Below, piece after piece: positions 1-11,888 of a stretch of 64,000 bases of DNA. The position numbers and the translations under genes were made by a program. The stretch spans positions 2,914,001 to 2,978,000 of the forward strand of contig JAOWBW010000006.1 in NCBI GenBank assembly GCA_026119855.1, written 5' to 3'. The notes beneath the pieces are model-generated. The model was not told the DNA's origin, searched no databases, and was given only the letters and a program-made list of their open reading frames with translations. Source of the stretch: Campanula takesimana. Lineage: Eukaryota > Streptophyta > Magnoliopsida > Asterales > Campanulaceae. How positions within the stretch are numbered: position 1 is the stretch's first letter; each line of letters opens with the position of its first letter.

Positions 1-82
1 TTGAACCATTTTCGACCAGAATGGTCACACAGCATTCTTTTGCAAACACATTCTCCTCCCAAACCACAAAATTCTTGTCATA

Positions 83-523
83 ATGGCCCCAATGACTTTC
101 TCCTTTGAAGTTAAGGTTTCCGTCCCCGAGGGTGAAAAGTCCGTTCCAGTGGTGAATGCCGTTCCAGCTGTGGGGTCCGTCCCGATGGTGGAGAAGCGTC
201 CGAGCGTTTTTGATCGTTTGGGAAGGCCCAATGACGATGTTGTTGACCCCGTGAGACCGGTGGTTCATGTGCGGGACTATAGACCCCGTCACTTTCCCAA
301 GAAAAAGAAAGGTAAGGGAAATTCCTCCTATGTGTGGAAGCGTCCCATGGTTGTCCCCGCTAAGGCTCCGCTCGATAAGGGCAAAGGGAAAGCCGTTGAT
401 GAAGCTCCGTCCCGTCCTAGCATTTTCTCCCGTCTTGGCGGTCCCAAGAATGTTCCGTCCCCATCCAAGAAGACTAAAGGACATGACAAGAAGCAATGGG
501 TTCCCAAACCTAAGAAAGATTAG
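83..523 (+). CDS. antisense ORF of element 1, basic protein with FxRLG repeats
   Basis: This 146-residue ORF runs opposite to gag-pol and converges with it. It is lysine and proline rich. It has two copies of a short motif, RPSVFDRLG at residues 39-47 and RPSIFSRLG at 111-119, each followed by a basic stretch (KKKKGKG near residue 73 and a lysine-rich C-terminus). Similar FxRLG repeats occur in proteins of plant gypsy elements, but I know no function for them. The basic tail would suit nucleic-acid binding or nuclear import; that is inference. The ATG at 83 is the first in frame after a short leader, and the real promoter probably lies left of the window. No stop or frameshift is seen inside it. 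Confidence 0.65.
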   Translation: MAPMTFSFEVKVSVPEGEKSVPVVNAVPAVGSVPMVEKRPSVFDRLGRPNDDVVDPVRPVVHVRDYRPRHFPKKKKGKGNSSYVWKRPMVVPAKAPLDKGKGKAVDEAPSRPSIFSRLGGPKNVPSPSKKTKGHDKKQWVPKPKKD

Positions 524-690
524 ATTTTTCTTTGTACCCCAAGAGATTGCAATTAGACCACTTTGTTTTAGGATTTAATATTTTGATATCTTTTTTTGCT
601 CAATAAATCCGTTGTAATGGTTTGAATAATTCATTGAATGAATAAGAATTGCATTTTGTTATTTGAAGTGAATTGGGTATTTTTGATATG
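524..690. other. AT-rich 3' flank of the antisense ORF
   Basis: AT-rich sequence after the antisense stop codon. It contains AATAAA-like words near 602 and AATAAG near 641 that could serve as poly(A) signals for the plus-strand transcript. No other gene is seen. Confidence 0.4.
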
Positions 691-756
691 TTTTAGACCA
701 CACCCGAAGGTTGCCTACGTTCCTCCAGTTGGGAGGCTCAGGTCTCCGTAGTTCAA
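691..756 (-). other. conserved pseudoknot-like RNA motif, copy A
   Basis: On the minus strand (retroelement sense) this reads GAACTACG, two bases, GACC, a hairpin (CCTCC/GGAGG), AACGTAGG, a small hairpin (ACC-TTCG-GGT), then GGTCTAAAA. CUACG can pair with CGUAG, and GACC with GGUC, in a crossing arrangement. Related copies are at 19761-19841 and 29834-29899. They keep the unpaired words and the crossing pairs but change both strands of the two hairpins. I do not recognise it as a named ribozyme or riboswitch. Confidence 0.6.
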
Positions 757-797
757 ACAAACAAAGACCATTTTTTTTTTTGTGCACCCTGTTTTTT

Positions 798-898
798 GCC
801 TAGACCGCCCTTTCGGGTTTTCAATCTAGCGGGCTTCTTTTTTGCACGTGCTCTAATTTTTGCCTAGGCCGCCCTTGCGGGTTTTCAACCTAGCGAGC
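798..898 (-). repeat. two tandem GNRA hairpins after integrase stop (element 1)
   Basis: Two related 37-bp units at 798-834 and 862-898. On the minus strand each folds into an outer helix (CTAGA/TCTAG in the first, CTAGG/CCTAG in the second, a compensatory change) around an inner CCC/GGG helix closed by GAAA or GCAA. The loops are GNRA tetraloops. They lie 35 to 135 bases beyond the integrase stop and before the pseudoknot-like motif. Element 2 has the same pair in the same place (19906-20000). Confidence 0.65.
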
Positions 899-932
899 GA
901 TTTTTTTTTATTTTTTTTATGGTCTTTGTTTA

Positions 933-1901
933 TTAAGCGTAGAACCTCTTGAGCTTGTCGAGGTTGACCTCCTTTGGCATCTGGTCACCATCCAAATCCA
1001 CGAGCCGGACTGCACCGCCGCTTAGTATCTTCTTGACCACGTACGGACCGATCCATCGGGGTCCCCATTTCCCCCTGGGATTCATGGCGTTAGGAGGATG
1101 TTGTCTTAAGACCAAATCTCCCACATTGATGTTTCGAGGCTTCACCTTTTTGTTGAAAGCTCTTGCCATCCTTTGCTGATATGCACTCGTGCGTTCGAGT
1201 GCTCTTAACCTTTTCTCATCGAGTAAGGCTAGCTGTTCGTATCGACTTTGCATCCAGTTGACCTCGTTGACTTGATTCTCGAGGAGGACCCGTAGAGATG
1301 GGACTTCAAGTTCGATAGGGAGTACGGCTTCAGAACCATAGACTAATGCATAAGGAGTTTCTCCTGTTGCGGACCGTATTGATGTGCGGTAGCCCCACAA
1401 TGCTAATGGTAGCTTCTCGGGCCAATCCCTTCCTGTTGAGGCCATTTTCTTGACGATGGTCTCGATGGTTTTATTTGCTGCTTCAACCGCGCCATTTGCT
1501 TGGGGACGGTAAGGAGATGACTTGTGCTTGGTGATCTTGTATTCTACCAAAAGTGCATCCATTTCCTTCTCAAAGTGAGAGCCGTTGTCGGAAATGATTT
1601 CATGAGGCACGCCGTATCGGCACATGATATTAATCTTTACAAATTCGGCCACTTTCTTTGCGTTGAGGGTCCGATAGGCTTGTGCTTCGACCCACTTTGT
1701 AAAGTAGTCGACTGCCACTAGGACGAATGACTGCCCATTGCTCCCGGCAGGATGAACTTTACCGATGATGTCTATCCCCCAACAAGAGAAAAGCCAAGGT
1801 GTGACCATGTTGTAAAGTTGTGAGGGTGGAGCATGTTGCAGATTAGCATGGAATTGGCACTTGGCACACCTTTTGACTTTCTCGATACAGTCTCGTTCCA
1901 T
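933..1901 (-). pseudogene. integrase, C-terminal part of element 1 pol
   Basis: This 322-codon stretch holds the CC half of the HHCC zinc finger (CAKC near residue 12), the catalytic core with D44 (GIDIIG), D105 (SDNGSHF) and E140, and a basic C-terminal domain ending in NLDKLKRFYA. The HH half of the zinc finger (HEGECGPH) lies upstream, in the frame that ends at 1908. The two parts are in the same frame, separated only by a TAG at 1908-1910 where related proteins usually have tryptophan. The apparent start at 1901 is therefore an artefact of the stop, and the protein belongs to a gag-pol polyprotein. It would act in the nucleus to insert element cDNA. Confidence 0.9.
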
Positions 1902-1907
1902 AGTGCT

Positions 1908-4787
1908 CTAATAGTAACCAATGCGAAGTATCTTCTTGACTAGCATAAACCCATTCATGTGGGGTCCACACTCTCCTTCGTGCACTTCACACATTATCTC
2001 TTGAGCTTCGGCCTCATTGGCGCATAAGAGATTGATCCCGTCGTGGTGCCTTTTATAGACTCGGTCCCCAATCAGTACGTACCGAGAGGCTAGCCTTTGC
2101 AGAGCTGCTTTAGACTTCTTATTGTTATTCTCGGGATAAGTGCCATCTTTGAGGAAATTCATGATATCCGAATACCACGGAGAGTTTGTTTGGACCTCGT
2201 TGATCTCGATACTCATGCAGTACGCCGGACTGTTCCTTCGGGCAATTTTGAAAGGCTTCGCCATTTTCCCTTTGGGCATTTCGACTAATGAAGCTATGGT
2301 GGCCAGTGCATCGGCGAAGCGATTTTTATCCCTTGGCAGGTAGTTGAAAGTGATCTCTTGGAATTGTTCAACCAATTCTTCAAGGTGTTGACCATATTGT
2401 TGGAGAGTTGGGTCTTGGATTCGCCATTTACCCGATTGCTGATTGATAAGGAGCAAAGAGTCGCCGAATACTTCTAGTTCTGTGATGTTTCTGTCGAGAG
2501 CTGCTTCGAGCCCTGCTATGCATGCTTCGTACTCGGCAATGTTGTTGGTAGCCTCGAATTCCAGGCGGATGGCGATGGGAGTGTAGATGTCTTTTGGATC
2601 GACAAGCAATACTCCTATACCAAAGCCGTGTTTATTGGCGGCGCCATCGAAAAAAAGTTGCCACTTAATTTCCTCAGTTGCAGTACAAATTAAATGCTCG
2701 TCGGGGAACTGTACATCTTCCCCCTTCGCTTCGTCACACGGGAATTCGGCAAGCTGGTCACTGAACACTTTCCCCCTGACGGATTTTAGTGTGACGTAAG
2801 TGATATCATAGCAGGCGAGCATGAAGTACCATTTGGCTATTCTTGTTGACATGAAAGGCTTCTCGAAGATGTAGCGGAGCGGGTCCACCTTTGCTACTAG
2901 CTTGACCGGAAAAGCTTCCATATAGTGTTTGAGCTTTTGAGTAACCCAAACCAATGCTGCACATGACTTCTCTAAGACAGAGTAGTTCTTTTCACCTCCT
3001 TGGAATCGGCGACTGACAAAATAAATGGCGTTCTCCTTTGTGGACTCTCGTTGCTCTTGTGCTAACATAGCCCCTAGGGCTTCATCATTGACAGTGAGAT
3101 AGAGCAAAAGAGGTTTCTCCTTGTGCGGCGGAACTAGAACAGGAGGGCACGTCAAGTAATGCTTCACTTGATCGAAGGCTTCTTGGCACGTGTCGGTCCA
3201 TTCTAGAGCCACATTCTTCTTGAGTAGCTTGAAGATTGGCTCGCACATAGAAGTGAGTTGGTGCACAAACCGACTGATGTACTGCAGTCTGCCCATGAAA
3301 CCTTTGATCTCTTTCTGTGTCTTTGGAGGAGGCATGTCAATGATTGCCTTGATTTTGGAAGGACCTACTTCAATTCCCCTTTCAGTGAGCATATAACCAA
3401 GGACTTTGCCTCGGATAACCCCGAACGTGCACTTTGCAGGGTTGAGCCTCATCTTGTGTTGACGAAGCCTTTCGAAGAACTTGCGGAGATCGATTAAATG
3501 TTGACCATTGGTCCCTTTGGAGTGAATGATCATGTCGTCCACATAGACCTCGATTTCTTTGTGAATCATATCGTGGAACAAGTCTGTCACGGCTCTTTGG
3601 TAGGAAGCCCCAGCATTTCTTAACCCAAATGGCATGACTGTGTAGCAAAAGGTACCCCACGGTGTTGTGAAGGCTGTCTTGTGTTGGTCTTCCTCGGCCA
3701 TGAGAATCTGATTGTACCCAGCGAACCCATCCACGAATGAGCAAACCTCATAGGTAGCTGTGGAGTCGACCAGCATGTCAATATTAGGGAGTGGAAAATC
3801 ATCCTTTGGGGAAGCTTTGTTCAAATCCCGGAAGTCCACACAAACTCGAACCTTGCCGTTTGCCTTTCTGACTGTCACAATGTTGGCTAACCATGTCGGA
3901 TACTCGATAACCTTGATGAAACCCACAATGAGGAGCTTCTCAATCTCTTCTTTGACTTGCAGAGACCATTCTGGTTTGATCTTTCTGAGCTTCTGCTTTA
4001 CTGACCTGGCATCTTCTCTGATCGGAATTCTGTGCTCCGCTACCTTTCTGTCCAAACCCGGCATGTCTTTGTATGACCATGCGAACACATCCACGAACTC
4101 CCGCAGTAGTGCAGTCAATCTGTCTCTGTCGTCCCCCTTGAAGAAGCTTCCGATCTTAGTCTCTCTTGGTTCTTCTTCGGTACCCAGATTAACAACATGC
4201 AATTCTTCGTCAGCCTTTGGACCATTTTCACCACGACTACAGACTTGTTGAGCAAGTTCATTTAAGTATGTTGTGTTTTCGTGGTCTATTTCATCATAAT
4301 TTGAATCGTTATTAACTTGTTCGTTAAGTTCATTATTAGTTAATTCATCATTTATGATGTTTGCAATCTCAAGGTACTCAGAAATATCAAATTTTTTATT
4401 AGCAAAGAAAGGAAACACACGCTCGGCTATGGCCTCCAAATCCTCTTGGGTGAGGGTATTAGAGACACTCTCGGACTCGAAAGTAAGTGTGAGCCGCTCT
4501 TCCTTTGTTGCTGTGCGGGGTATGCAACCCATTTCTTGGACTAAGAATTCCTTAGATACCACGGGCCCTTTCGTAGAATACCAATTGTTGATCGGCTCGG
4601 AGCTTGGCGGGATCTCACTGATAGTCTCATTCATGATGACGGTGTCATGGATGGCGTTGGCTTGGCATTCATTCATTATGGCAAGCTCTTCGAACATGGA
4701 GGCTAAATCTGTTAGTTCTTCCCCCACAGTGATTTCTGTCTCGGATTCTATAGTTACCTTCCTTCCCCACCATTCACGGGGCGACAT
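1908..4787 (-). pseudogene. reverse transcriptase, RNase H and second (archaeal-type) RNase H of element 1
   Basis: The order over 959 residues is an acidic linker (1-250), RT palm and fingers (about 255-450, with VCVDFRDLNK and the YVDD active site at 415-418), a degenerate Ty3 RNase H (about 560-680, first catalytic position reads LTVNDEALG rather than TDAS), and a second RNase H (about 709-832) with D714 in FFDGA and D776 in FGDS. The end carries the HH half of the integrase zinc finger. A decayed first RNase H with an added intact one marks the Tat lineage. The ATG at 4787 is not the true start: the frame is open upstream to a TAG at 4818-4820 and joins gag-pro beyond that. Confidence 0.92.
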
Positions 4788-4991
4788 GGGAGTTGGTTCC
4801 CTTTCGGATTTCTGGATCTAACAATCGGAGAAAATTTCGAGACCGGGCTTTTTGACACCCTTATTGTTAACCCATGACTCGGGAAAGATCATGTATGGAA
4901 CGTCTTCCCCTTGGCGGACAAAATAGCCATTCAACGTCTTGCGGTAAGGCCTTAGATTAGGGACCTCATAACGACGGCCTTCTTTACGAGC

Positions 4992-7664
4992 TCAGGCCTT
5001 TTCGTTCTTGATTGCTTGCTCTTGTTTCAAGTCTTCTTTGGAAGGCTCGTACCCCAAACCGAAGGTGTCTTTGACGAATGGGACTTGCACAGGATGTAGG
5101 ATTCCTTGTTGATATTTCCCTAGGCCTAAACCAGAGAAGTAGTCCATATTCCTCATCATGCGGAGGACTTTGTGGTTGCTGGGGGTCCATGATCCGTTTC
5201 CCCCTTCTTTATCAATGGCGTTGATTGAGACGCCGGAGAGAGTGGAGTCTGGTAAACCATGCTGAACTTGGTGGACGGGCTCACCTTTTCTGTGGATAGT
5301 GACGTTTTCAGCCATGACGGTCACTATTTCATCACCATTTCGGATCTTGACACATTGGTGGAGAGTTGACGGTACGGCATTAGCACTGTGAATCCATGGT
5401 CGACCCAAAAGTAAGTTGAACGAGGCCGGGATATCAAGCACTTGGAATGGAACGGACATGACCATGCTCCCAAACTCAATGTCTATTTCAATCATACCCA
5501 TGACTATACGGGCGGTGCTGTCATAACCTCGGATTACTTGAGTAGAAGGCTTCAAATCGGAATCCTTAAGCCCCAGTATGCCCATGATTCTGCCAGGCAT
5601 GAGATTGAGTGCGGAACCACCGTCCACTAAGACTCTTGAGACGGGCCTCCCCCTTGCTCGTACCTTGAGGTAAATAGCTTCGTTGTGGTCGGAACCAAAT
5701 AGTGGAAGGTCCATATCGGCAAAGGTGATAACGTTGCCGAACTGAATGTGACCGATCATTGCCGTGAGGTCCTCGGGAGTAGTATTGGGAGAAACTGATG
5801 TATCATCGAGATTGCGGATGACAAGATCTCGGTGTTTATTTGAGGATGCAATGAGGTCCCAAATAGAGATGTTGGCTTGAGTTTTCTTGAGTTGGACAAG
5901 TAGAGGATCTTCGGGAGTGTCGCGAGCTTGCGACCTTTGAGAAGAGGAGCTCGGTGCGGAAGTGGAAGGGTTGCTTGCTATGACTCGACCGGATCGAGTT
6001 AGCATGTTGACGTTCCCATCTTGCTTCCTTTTCCTATTCTCTAGTACTTCCCTCATTACCTCATCGTAAGTTACAACATAGCAAGAATTGTCAAGTTTAT
6101 TCATAACATTGGGGCCCCCATTCACAATTGGGATTGAATGGGTGGTCCCCTCGAGTTCTCCTATCTCTATTACATTGACATGTTCGCCATTAGTCACTAC
6201 AAATTCTTTCTTATCTATGAGATCTTGAATGACATTACGGAGAATGAAGCAATCCTCGGTGGTGTGGCCACTATATTGGTGGTAGCCACAATATTTGTGG
6301 TGAGCATGATTGGGGTGGACCGTCTTGGGTTGGTACCCTTGCACGGGTGTGACTTGACCCTTTGATTTGAGGACCTCAAACACTTCGGTTTGAGTCATGC
6401 CTTGGAGAGGCGTGTAGACACAGTCATTTCGAGACTTCTTCCCTTGGGGTGGAGGAACCTTTTTGTAATTCCCCTTATCGATAGTGACGGCGTTGACCAA
6501 GGCCTCTTTTGTGGAGTTGGAAGCGGCCTTGTAGCGGTAGCTAGGAGTGGCCTTCTTAATCTCCTTGAGCAAGTCATCCATGCGTACCCCCGCCTCATAC
6601 ATTTGGGAGAAGTCGGAGTAGCAAGCCCCACTTAGGTGGGTGCGGAGATCAATCTTGAGACACTTGAGAAAGATGTCCATTTGCTCTTTTGTGTTTGGCC
6701 TCTCAACAATTTCAGAGAGTTTGTCATTCCATCTCCTTGTGAAGTCAATGAAGGACTCGTTGTCTTTTTGAGTGGTATTCTCGAGCTCTTTCCTTGTGGG
6801 CCGGTGAGTGGTGTTGCCTTGGTATTGGTTCTTGAACGCAAGTATGGCGGAGTCCCAATCAAGACGGACAGTGAGCGGGAGAGTAGCATACCAATCTTTT
6901 GCCGCCCCCTCGAGAGTGAGAGGAAAGCATTGAGCCATCACCTTGGGGGAGACCTTCTTCGGAACCATTGCCCAAATATAAGTCTCAATGTGAGCCATAG
7001 GACAAGAGTTGCCCTTGAATTTTCTTATGTCGGGCATCTTGAACTTATCGGGAAGAGCGGCCATAGTACTCATGAGGATGGATGATTGATAAAGGCTTGT
7101 GTCGGAGCCTTTCCCCATGTTGAGCCCGTTGAATTTTTGGTCGATGTAGGCCATGATAGAATCCACCATTTTGGGCTCATTGTTCTCGGAACTCGGCTCC
7201 CCCATTTTCTTGGTGCGGGTGTTGACATAAGGACTTTTGAACAAACCCTCGGTCCATTCGGATTCATCATCATTATTCTTGTTCTTTCCCTTGGCAAGAT
7301 TAGTGAGCTTTTCTTTCATTAGCTCCATCTCGGCCTCGTGGGCCTCCCTTTGGCTATTGAGGTGGGATTGCCAAATGTCGTCTTTGCTTTGTGCCTCCTT
7401 ATTAAGGGTGGAGACTTGCTCTTGGAGGAGTTGGACCATGGTTGAGAGCTGTTCGAGAGACATGGTGTTGCTGCTGCCGGTCATGATTGATGTAGGAGCT
7501 GTTGGAGTGATCTCTTCACGGACTAACCGATTTGCCGAATCCCGGTAGACTCTGTAAGTACCAATTGAACCTATATTGCAGAAGAGGCCCTTGTCAGTCT
7601 TGAGTAACACTTGCGGTCCATGAAGAGGCTTAGAACACACAGTTGGGCACACGACTCGAACCAC
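4992..7664 (-). pseudogene. gag and aspartic protease of element 1
   Basis: This 890-residue product has an N-terminal coiled-coil-like stretch, the retrotransposon gag core (WYATLPL ... FKNQYQGN ... FTRRWNDKL), and a variant zinc finger CGYHQYSGHTTEDC (CX2HX4HX4C) before a linker with LTRSGRV. A protease follows, with the active site in VDGGSALNLMP and a flap region, and then a G-patch-like stretch (NMDYFSGLGLGK). The TGA at 4992-4994 separates it from the RT frame, which is the same frame, so gag-pol was probably one long ORF. Gag would form the particle and package RNA; protease would cut the polyprotein. No frameshift is evident inside. Confidence 0.9.
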
Positions 7665-8808
7665 ATAAGAAAAGACTCTTTTTTTTTTTTATAAGTCGGA
7701 GGGAATGGATCCCTTTTGGGGTTTCTAAGAAAATAATGGAATCGTCACACTAGTATATAGACCATCTCGCGGTCCCATATACTCATCGGATTCCATCGCG
7801 CTTGTGAATCCTACATGTATCGGGATTAAACTAAATTAATGTAGTAAAGCATACATGCGGGGACGGATTTTTATTTTCGTCCAAAATAACCACTTTTGGG
7901 GACTGATTTTTATTGCGTCCGTTTCAACAAGTTGGCATGTATGATTTGAAGACATTAGTTTAGGGAAATCTCGGTACATGGAAACCGACTTGAGTCACGG
8001 AGTGTTAGACCCTAACTAGAATTGTGTGGTTTGTGCTCGGCTTGAATATGAGGCTCAAAGGTCACCCCCGGCATGTAGTCTTGAACTACGCCACGGGCTG
8101 AGGTTTACCGCTTCGAAAGAGCCAAGGTCTGGTGGAGCTTGAAACTTTCTAGGACGGGCCTCGACGGGTTTGGGGTTGGACTTGTGCGACTCGATAGTGA
8201 GCAGTTCATAGGAATATGTGCATGTAGTGTGAGGTCTAACGAGTGACAAATTTTTTTTTTATTATTATTATTTTTTTTGAAAAGAAAGAAAAACACACAA
8301 AACACATAAGCACATAAATTACAACTCCCGAATCACCCGTGTGACCGGTAAATAAAACACAAAATTAAAACAGTCCGAGGGTTCAATTCTGTTCTGATGC
8401 AGCCAACTGTGCCCACACCCCACTGTTCTGCTCAGTCACTGAAACCTGTTTCTGTTCTGGGAACCAACCCAGAAGCGTGAGCCTCTGAGTGTTGATGTGA
8501 GACGCGCGCACATGGCGAAATGCTATTAGGAGGCGTGCGCTTCTGGGCACACCTGTCAGAATGTCAGATTTTGGACTCAGGGGATTGCCCTGGTCCTATG
8601 TGCATATTGTAACCCCTGCAGAAATGATTAGTGCAGAATAACAGAAGAAGAAGATGAAGAACATGAAGAAGTGGGCGATTCTGGTCCTTGATGCGGGATG
8701 CGCGCGCCTTAGGCTTAAGAGGCCAGAAGCGCGCGCCTCCCCCATCAGGAATCAGAATGCCCAGAAAAGATGTAGATTTTGATCAGATGCAAGTTTAACC
8801 CTCAAAAC
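7665..8808 (-). other. untranslated leader of element 1
   Basis: Lies between the primer binding site and gag. It has poly-T runs near 7680 and 8250, and a GC-rich part at 8490-8760 with repeated GCGCGC-containing words, related to words in the LTR (9588-9660). Short ORFs here look accidental. Long leaders are usual in Tat elements. Confidence 0.6.
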
Positions 8809-8826
8809 TCCCCAGCGGAGTCGCCA
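8809..8826 (-). other. primer binding site of element 1
   Basis: The minus strand reads TGGCGACTCCGCTGGGGA one base after the LTR end. This is a standard tRNA-type primer site position, and the same sequence with one change follows the LTR of element 2. I infer a tRNA-Arg-like primer from its similarity to other Tat elements. Confidence 0.75.
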
Positions 8827-8827
8827 C

Positions 8828-9847
8828 TGTAGATACCCCGGGAAACCACAACTTGGCTAGAGCGGTGAATTATCCTAGGATGTCTAACTTGTTTTAGATT
8901 GTTTAGAGTCGCCACCTATGTTTTGAGGAACATAAGAAAAACCTATTGATAATAGCCTAAATTTGATTACGAAAACAGAGATTCTTTGTTTTGAGGTTCG
9001 GGGGTTAGATTACGAGATGGGAAGTACCGAAACACCCATCTCGCCCAACTAAAGTTGGTCTTGCTTGATCAAAATCTACATGAATGAAAATGTTCTTCTT
9101 CTTCTTCTTTAAATCATAAAAGGGGGGTTTAAAATAGAGTTTGGAATGTAGGAGATAACTCCTTAACCAACCTCAATGAGATGAGGTGATCATTAGAGTC
9201 ATGTCCCAAAATGATTAGGGTGATTGCACTTTGATAAAACAAAAGAAAGAGAAAAGAGATGAAGTCGAAAAGAGGGAAGAAATGGTTTTTTTACCTAGTC
9301 TTCGAGAGACTTCAAACACTTCTTGATGAATGCCTTTTGAAATGCCTTGAAGGTAAGAAATTTGGCTTCTTTGAAAGCGTAAGATTTTAGAGTAAAAGAT
9401 CCAAGGTCTAAGGTTTTCGGTCTTCGGTTTTTCCGGTCCTTGAAAATGGAGGTAAAGAGAGGTTTTTATAGGTGAAAGAGGGGTGTTTTTGGTGCCAAAA
9501 CTCAGTCACCAAGAAATCCTTCCCGGGCAAAATCCTGTAAATTGAGCAAGGGAGAGAATCCTGGCCAGAAATCTGTAACTGACGCCCAGAGGCGCGCGCT
9601 TCCTGCCTTGGGGGCGGGAGGCGCGCGCGCCTGGCTCCTCCTGTCGGAGGCGCGCGACTCAGAGAAGGAAATTTTGACAGAATGGACTAGAAAGTCAGCC
9701 CTGTTATTCAGTTTAGTCCCTGGACTTAACGAAGTCAGTCAGGAACTTAACGGAAGTGACAGAAACTAACGAGAAACACTTAAAATGGGGAGAAACACAA
9801 GATCAAATGTGCAATCGGGGTGAGCGGTCCAAGGCGGGGTGTCTACA
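8828..9847 (-). repeat. 5' LTR of element 1 (1020 bp)
   Basis: Bounded by TG...CA: on the plus strand it starts TGTAGATACCCC and ends GGGGTGTCTACA, so the two ends are inverted copies of each other. It is followed inward by the primer site, and outward copia gag coding sequence resumes abruptly at 9848. A GC-rich stretch with GCGCGC palindromes lies at 9588-9660 in the U3 part. The partner 3' LTR is off the window, so identity and age cannot be judged. Confidence 0.85.
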
Positions 9848-10645
9848 CCTGCGCCTACTCAAACCTCAGACAAAGTTTCCACTTCCGCTCTGCTTGAAAT
9901 GGATGATGACGATTTCGCTATGTTCATAAAGCGATTTCAAAAGTTCAGGAAATTCTCAAAGCCAGGATCCTCAAGAAAAGCTCTAGCCAAGTTCTCTCGT
10001 GGCAGAGACTCAAAGAAAGATGATGACTTGGTCTGCTACAACTGCAGAAAGCCTGGTCATTTTGCATCAAAAATCCCTACTCCAAAATCTGAGTATATGA
10101 AGAGGAATACTGCGCAAAAATCGTTTAAGCAGCGCAGAATGGTTGCTGAAGAAGACTGCGCAGAAAAGGAGCTCAAGACCTGGATAGAGACAGACCCTGA
10201 GGACAGTGATGATGATGACTCTGAAGATGGAATGCTCTGCTTAGTGGCGGATGTTGATGATAGCGATTCAAAAAATGATGTTTCAGATATGAACTCAGCA
10301 AATGCGCCAAGGATAATCAAGAAGAAGAAAGGTCCCACTATCACTGAATTGGTAGAAATGGGACATCTGACTCCAAGCAGACAGAATGGCAAGTACTTAT
10401 TTGCCAGAGCAGACTTATCAAAGAAATTTGAACCTGCGCCATCGCGTAATCAATCTCTTGAAATTCCTGCTGAAATTGTAATAGAAAAGGATGACTCTGC
10501 TGCTGAGCGTGAGTCCATTTTCAATCAAGCTGAAAAGGTAATCAAGAAATTTAATTCTATGAAAGAAGCAGTGGACTTATCAATTGGAGAAATTTCACAG
10601 CTTAAGACGGAGAACACTCTTTTAAAATCTGAAATCTTTCCTTAA
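9848..10645 (+). pseudogene. copia gag with damaged zinc knuckle, N-terminus cut by element 1
   Basis: The reading frame runs across the element 1 LTR boundary, so any start near 9839 is spurious. It includes an acidic/basic region, a CCHC zinc knuckle CYNCRKPGHFASKI in which the last cysteine has become isoleucine, acidic runs, and a C-terminal coiled-coil-like stretch. The loss of the fourth zinc ligand and downstream frameshifts show decay. Gag would have formed particles in the cytoplasm. Confidence 0.8.
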
Positions 10646-11454
10646 GGAGCAGATTAAGAGCATGACTCCTCTTACTGAAAAGAACCGTTTCTTAACAGAT
10701 CAAAATGCGCTATTTAAAGTAAGAAACGATGAATTGGCTACGCAAGTAGCTGATCTCACAAAGATCACTGATGTGTGGACCAAATCTCGTGTCACTATGG
10801 ATCAGATTTTATAAACCCAAAAATCCAGTGGAGAAAAGGAAGGCTTGGGGTTCTCAATTAGTGACAACTTTAAATGCGCAGTTTGCTCTGAAAGAGAAAA
10901 GGAATTTACACCCCAGCAAACTATTGAAATTCCTAAAGCAAAGCGTTCTGCTTCAATGGGTAAAGGACAGGAGAAAGTCCAGAGACAAACTTTCCATTAT
11001 GTCCACCCTAAGAAGAAAACTGGAAAAGCCAAGGGTAAGGCTATAGTTGAACCTGCGCATGACAACGCATATTCTGATTATGGCTGCGCTTCGACTTCGA
11101 ATGCCAAAACTGCACACAAGGGCCATGCGTATGAAAGACATACGCCTCAACGCCAGTTGCGCATTCTTAAGAAAATCGCACCCAAACATCAAAAGATGGT
11201 GTTTGTCAAAGCTAGTTCTCCTGCTCCAGAAAAGAATGCTAAGCCAAAGAAATGTAAAGAGTTCGTAAAAACCCAATCTGTAAGTGGCTTACATCATTGT
11301 GTTGTGTGTGATGGTTTAGGTCACAAGGCTGCAGAATGCCTTTTGCGATTTGCTCCTAATGCCAAGGGACGTAAAAATCCTAAGGTCAGACAGGAGTGGG
11401 TTGTCAAAAGTTTCTAACTCTAGGAACCAAGAATAAAGGGGACCTGCGTTTTTA
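10646..11454 (+). pseudogene. copia gag continuation, frameshifted, second zinc knuckle intact
   Basis: Frames shift near 10645 and again near 10830. The frame 10845-11417 encodes a basic protein with a complete zinc knuckle CVVCDGLGHKAAEC (CX2CX4HX4C) near its end, then stops at 11417. Pol coding restarts in a third frame. Several indels are needed to join it to both neighbours. Confidence 0.7.
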
Positions 11455-11888
11455 ATGTCTATCTTTCAGGTCTCCTGCTTCACTACGCACTCTTCACAAG
11501 CTAAAGCGCATATATGGTATCTCGACAGTGGATGTTCTAGACACATGACTGGAGATGCTACCGCTCTAGAAGATGTGCATGAAGGTAGAGGTCACTCAAT
11601 AAATTTTGGGGACAACAACAAAGGGCACATTGTTGGATATGGAAGAATCAGAAAAGATAAAGTGTGCATAGAAAAGGTCGCGCTCGTAGAAGGCCTCAAG
11701 CACAACCTACTTTCCATTTCACAATTCTGCGATAAAGGTCTCGAATGCCACTTCACTACAACGCACTGCTATATCAAAGATGGCACATCTATACTAACTT
11801 TGCTCACAGGGACTCGTAAGACAAATGTTTATAATATTGATCTTACTGCTATAGACTCTATCACTAATCTCTGTTTTGTAGCAAAGAA
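11455..11888 (+). pseudogene. copia aspartic protease, truncated by element 3
   Basis: Contains WYLDSGCSRHMTGD, the copia protease active site (DSG), followed by typical downstream words (LKHNLLSISQFCDKG). At 11889 coding stops making sense: the last residues of the open frame to 11943 come from the chromovirus LTR. Integrase and RT that should follow are missing. Confidence 0.85.

Larger units (their letters stand above)
1..9847 (-). mobile_element. Tat-lineage Ty3/gypsy retrotransposon (element 1), 3' end outside window
   Basis: Read on the minus strand the order is 5' LTR (9847-8828), primer binding site, leader, gag-protease, RT, RNase H, a second RNase H, integrase, a conserved structured region, then an antisense ORF. 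Dual RNase H and an extra antisense ORF between pol and the 3' LTR are known features of the Tat (Ogre/Retand) lineage. Gag, protease, RT and integrase lie in one reading frame from 7664 to 933, broken by three stops: TGA at 4992-4994, TAG at 4818-4820 and TAG at 1908-1910. The 3' LTR lies left of position 1. The element is inserted in the gag of a copia element, whose sequence resumes at 9848. Confidence 0.9.

Noticed and set aside
691..756. Hammerhead or twister ribozyme
   Set aside because: The minus strand has CUGAG before a helix, but not the CUGANGA and GAAA core of hammerheads, and the conserved words do not fit the twister consensus that I know.
3382..4251. Plus- and minus-strand ORFs overlapping RT of element 1
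   Set aside because: Shadow frames of the RT/RNase H coding strand with no recognisable protein features.
9815..9865. A start codon for copia gag near 9839
   Set aside because: There is no ATG there (the codon is GTG), and the position lies inside the element 1 LTR; real gag sequence begins only at 9848.
10057..10392. Minus-strand ORF opposite copia gag
   Set aside because: Mirrors acidic and lysine-rich codon runs of gag on the other strand; no family resemblance.
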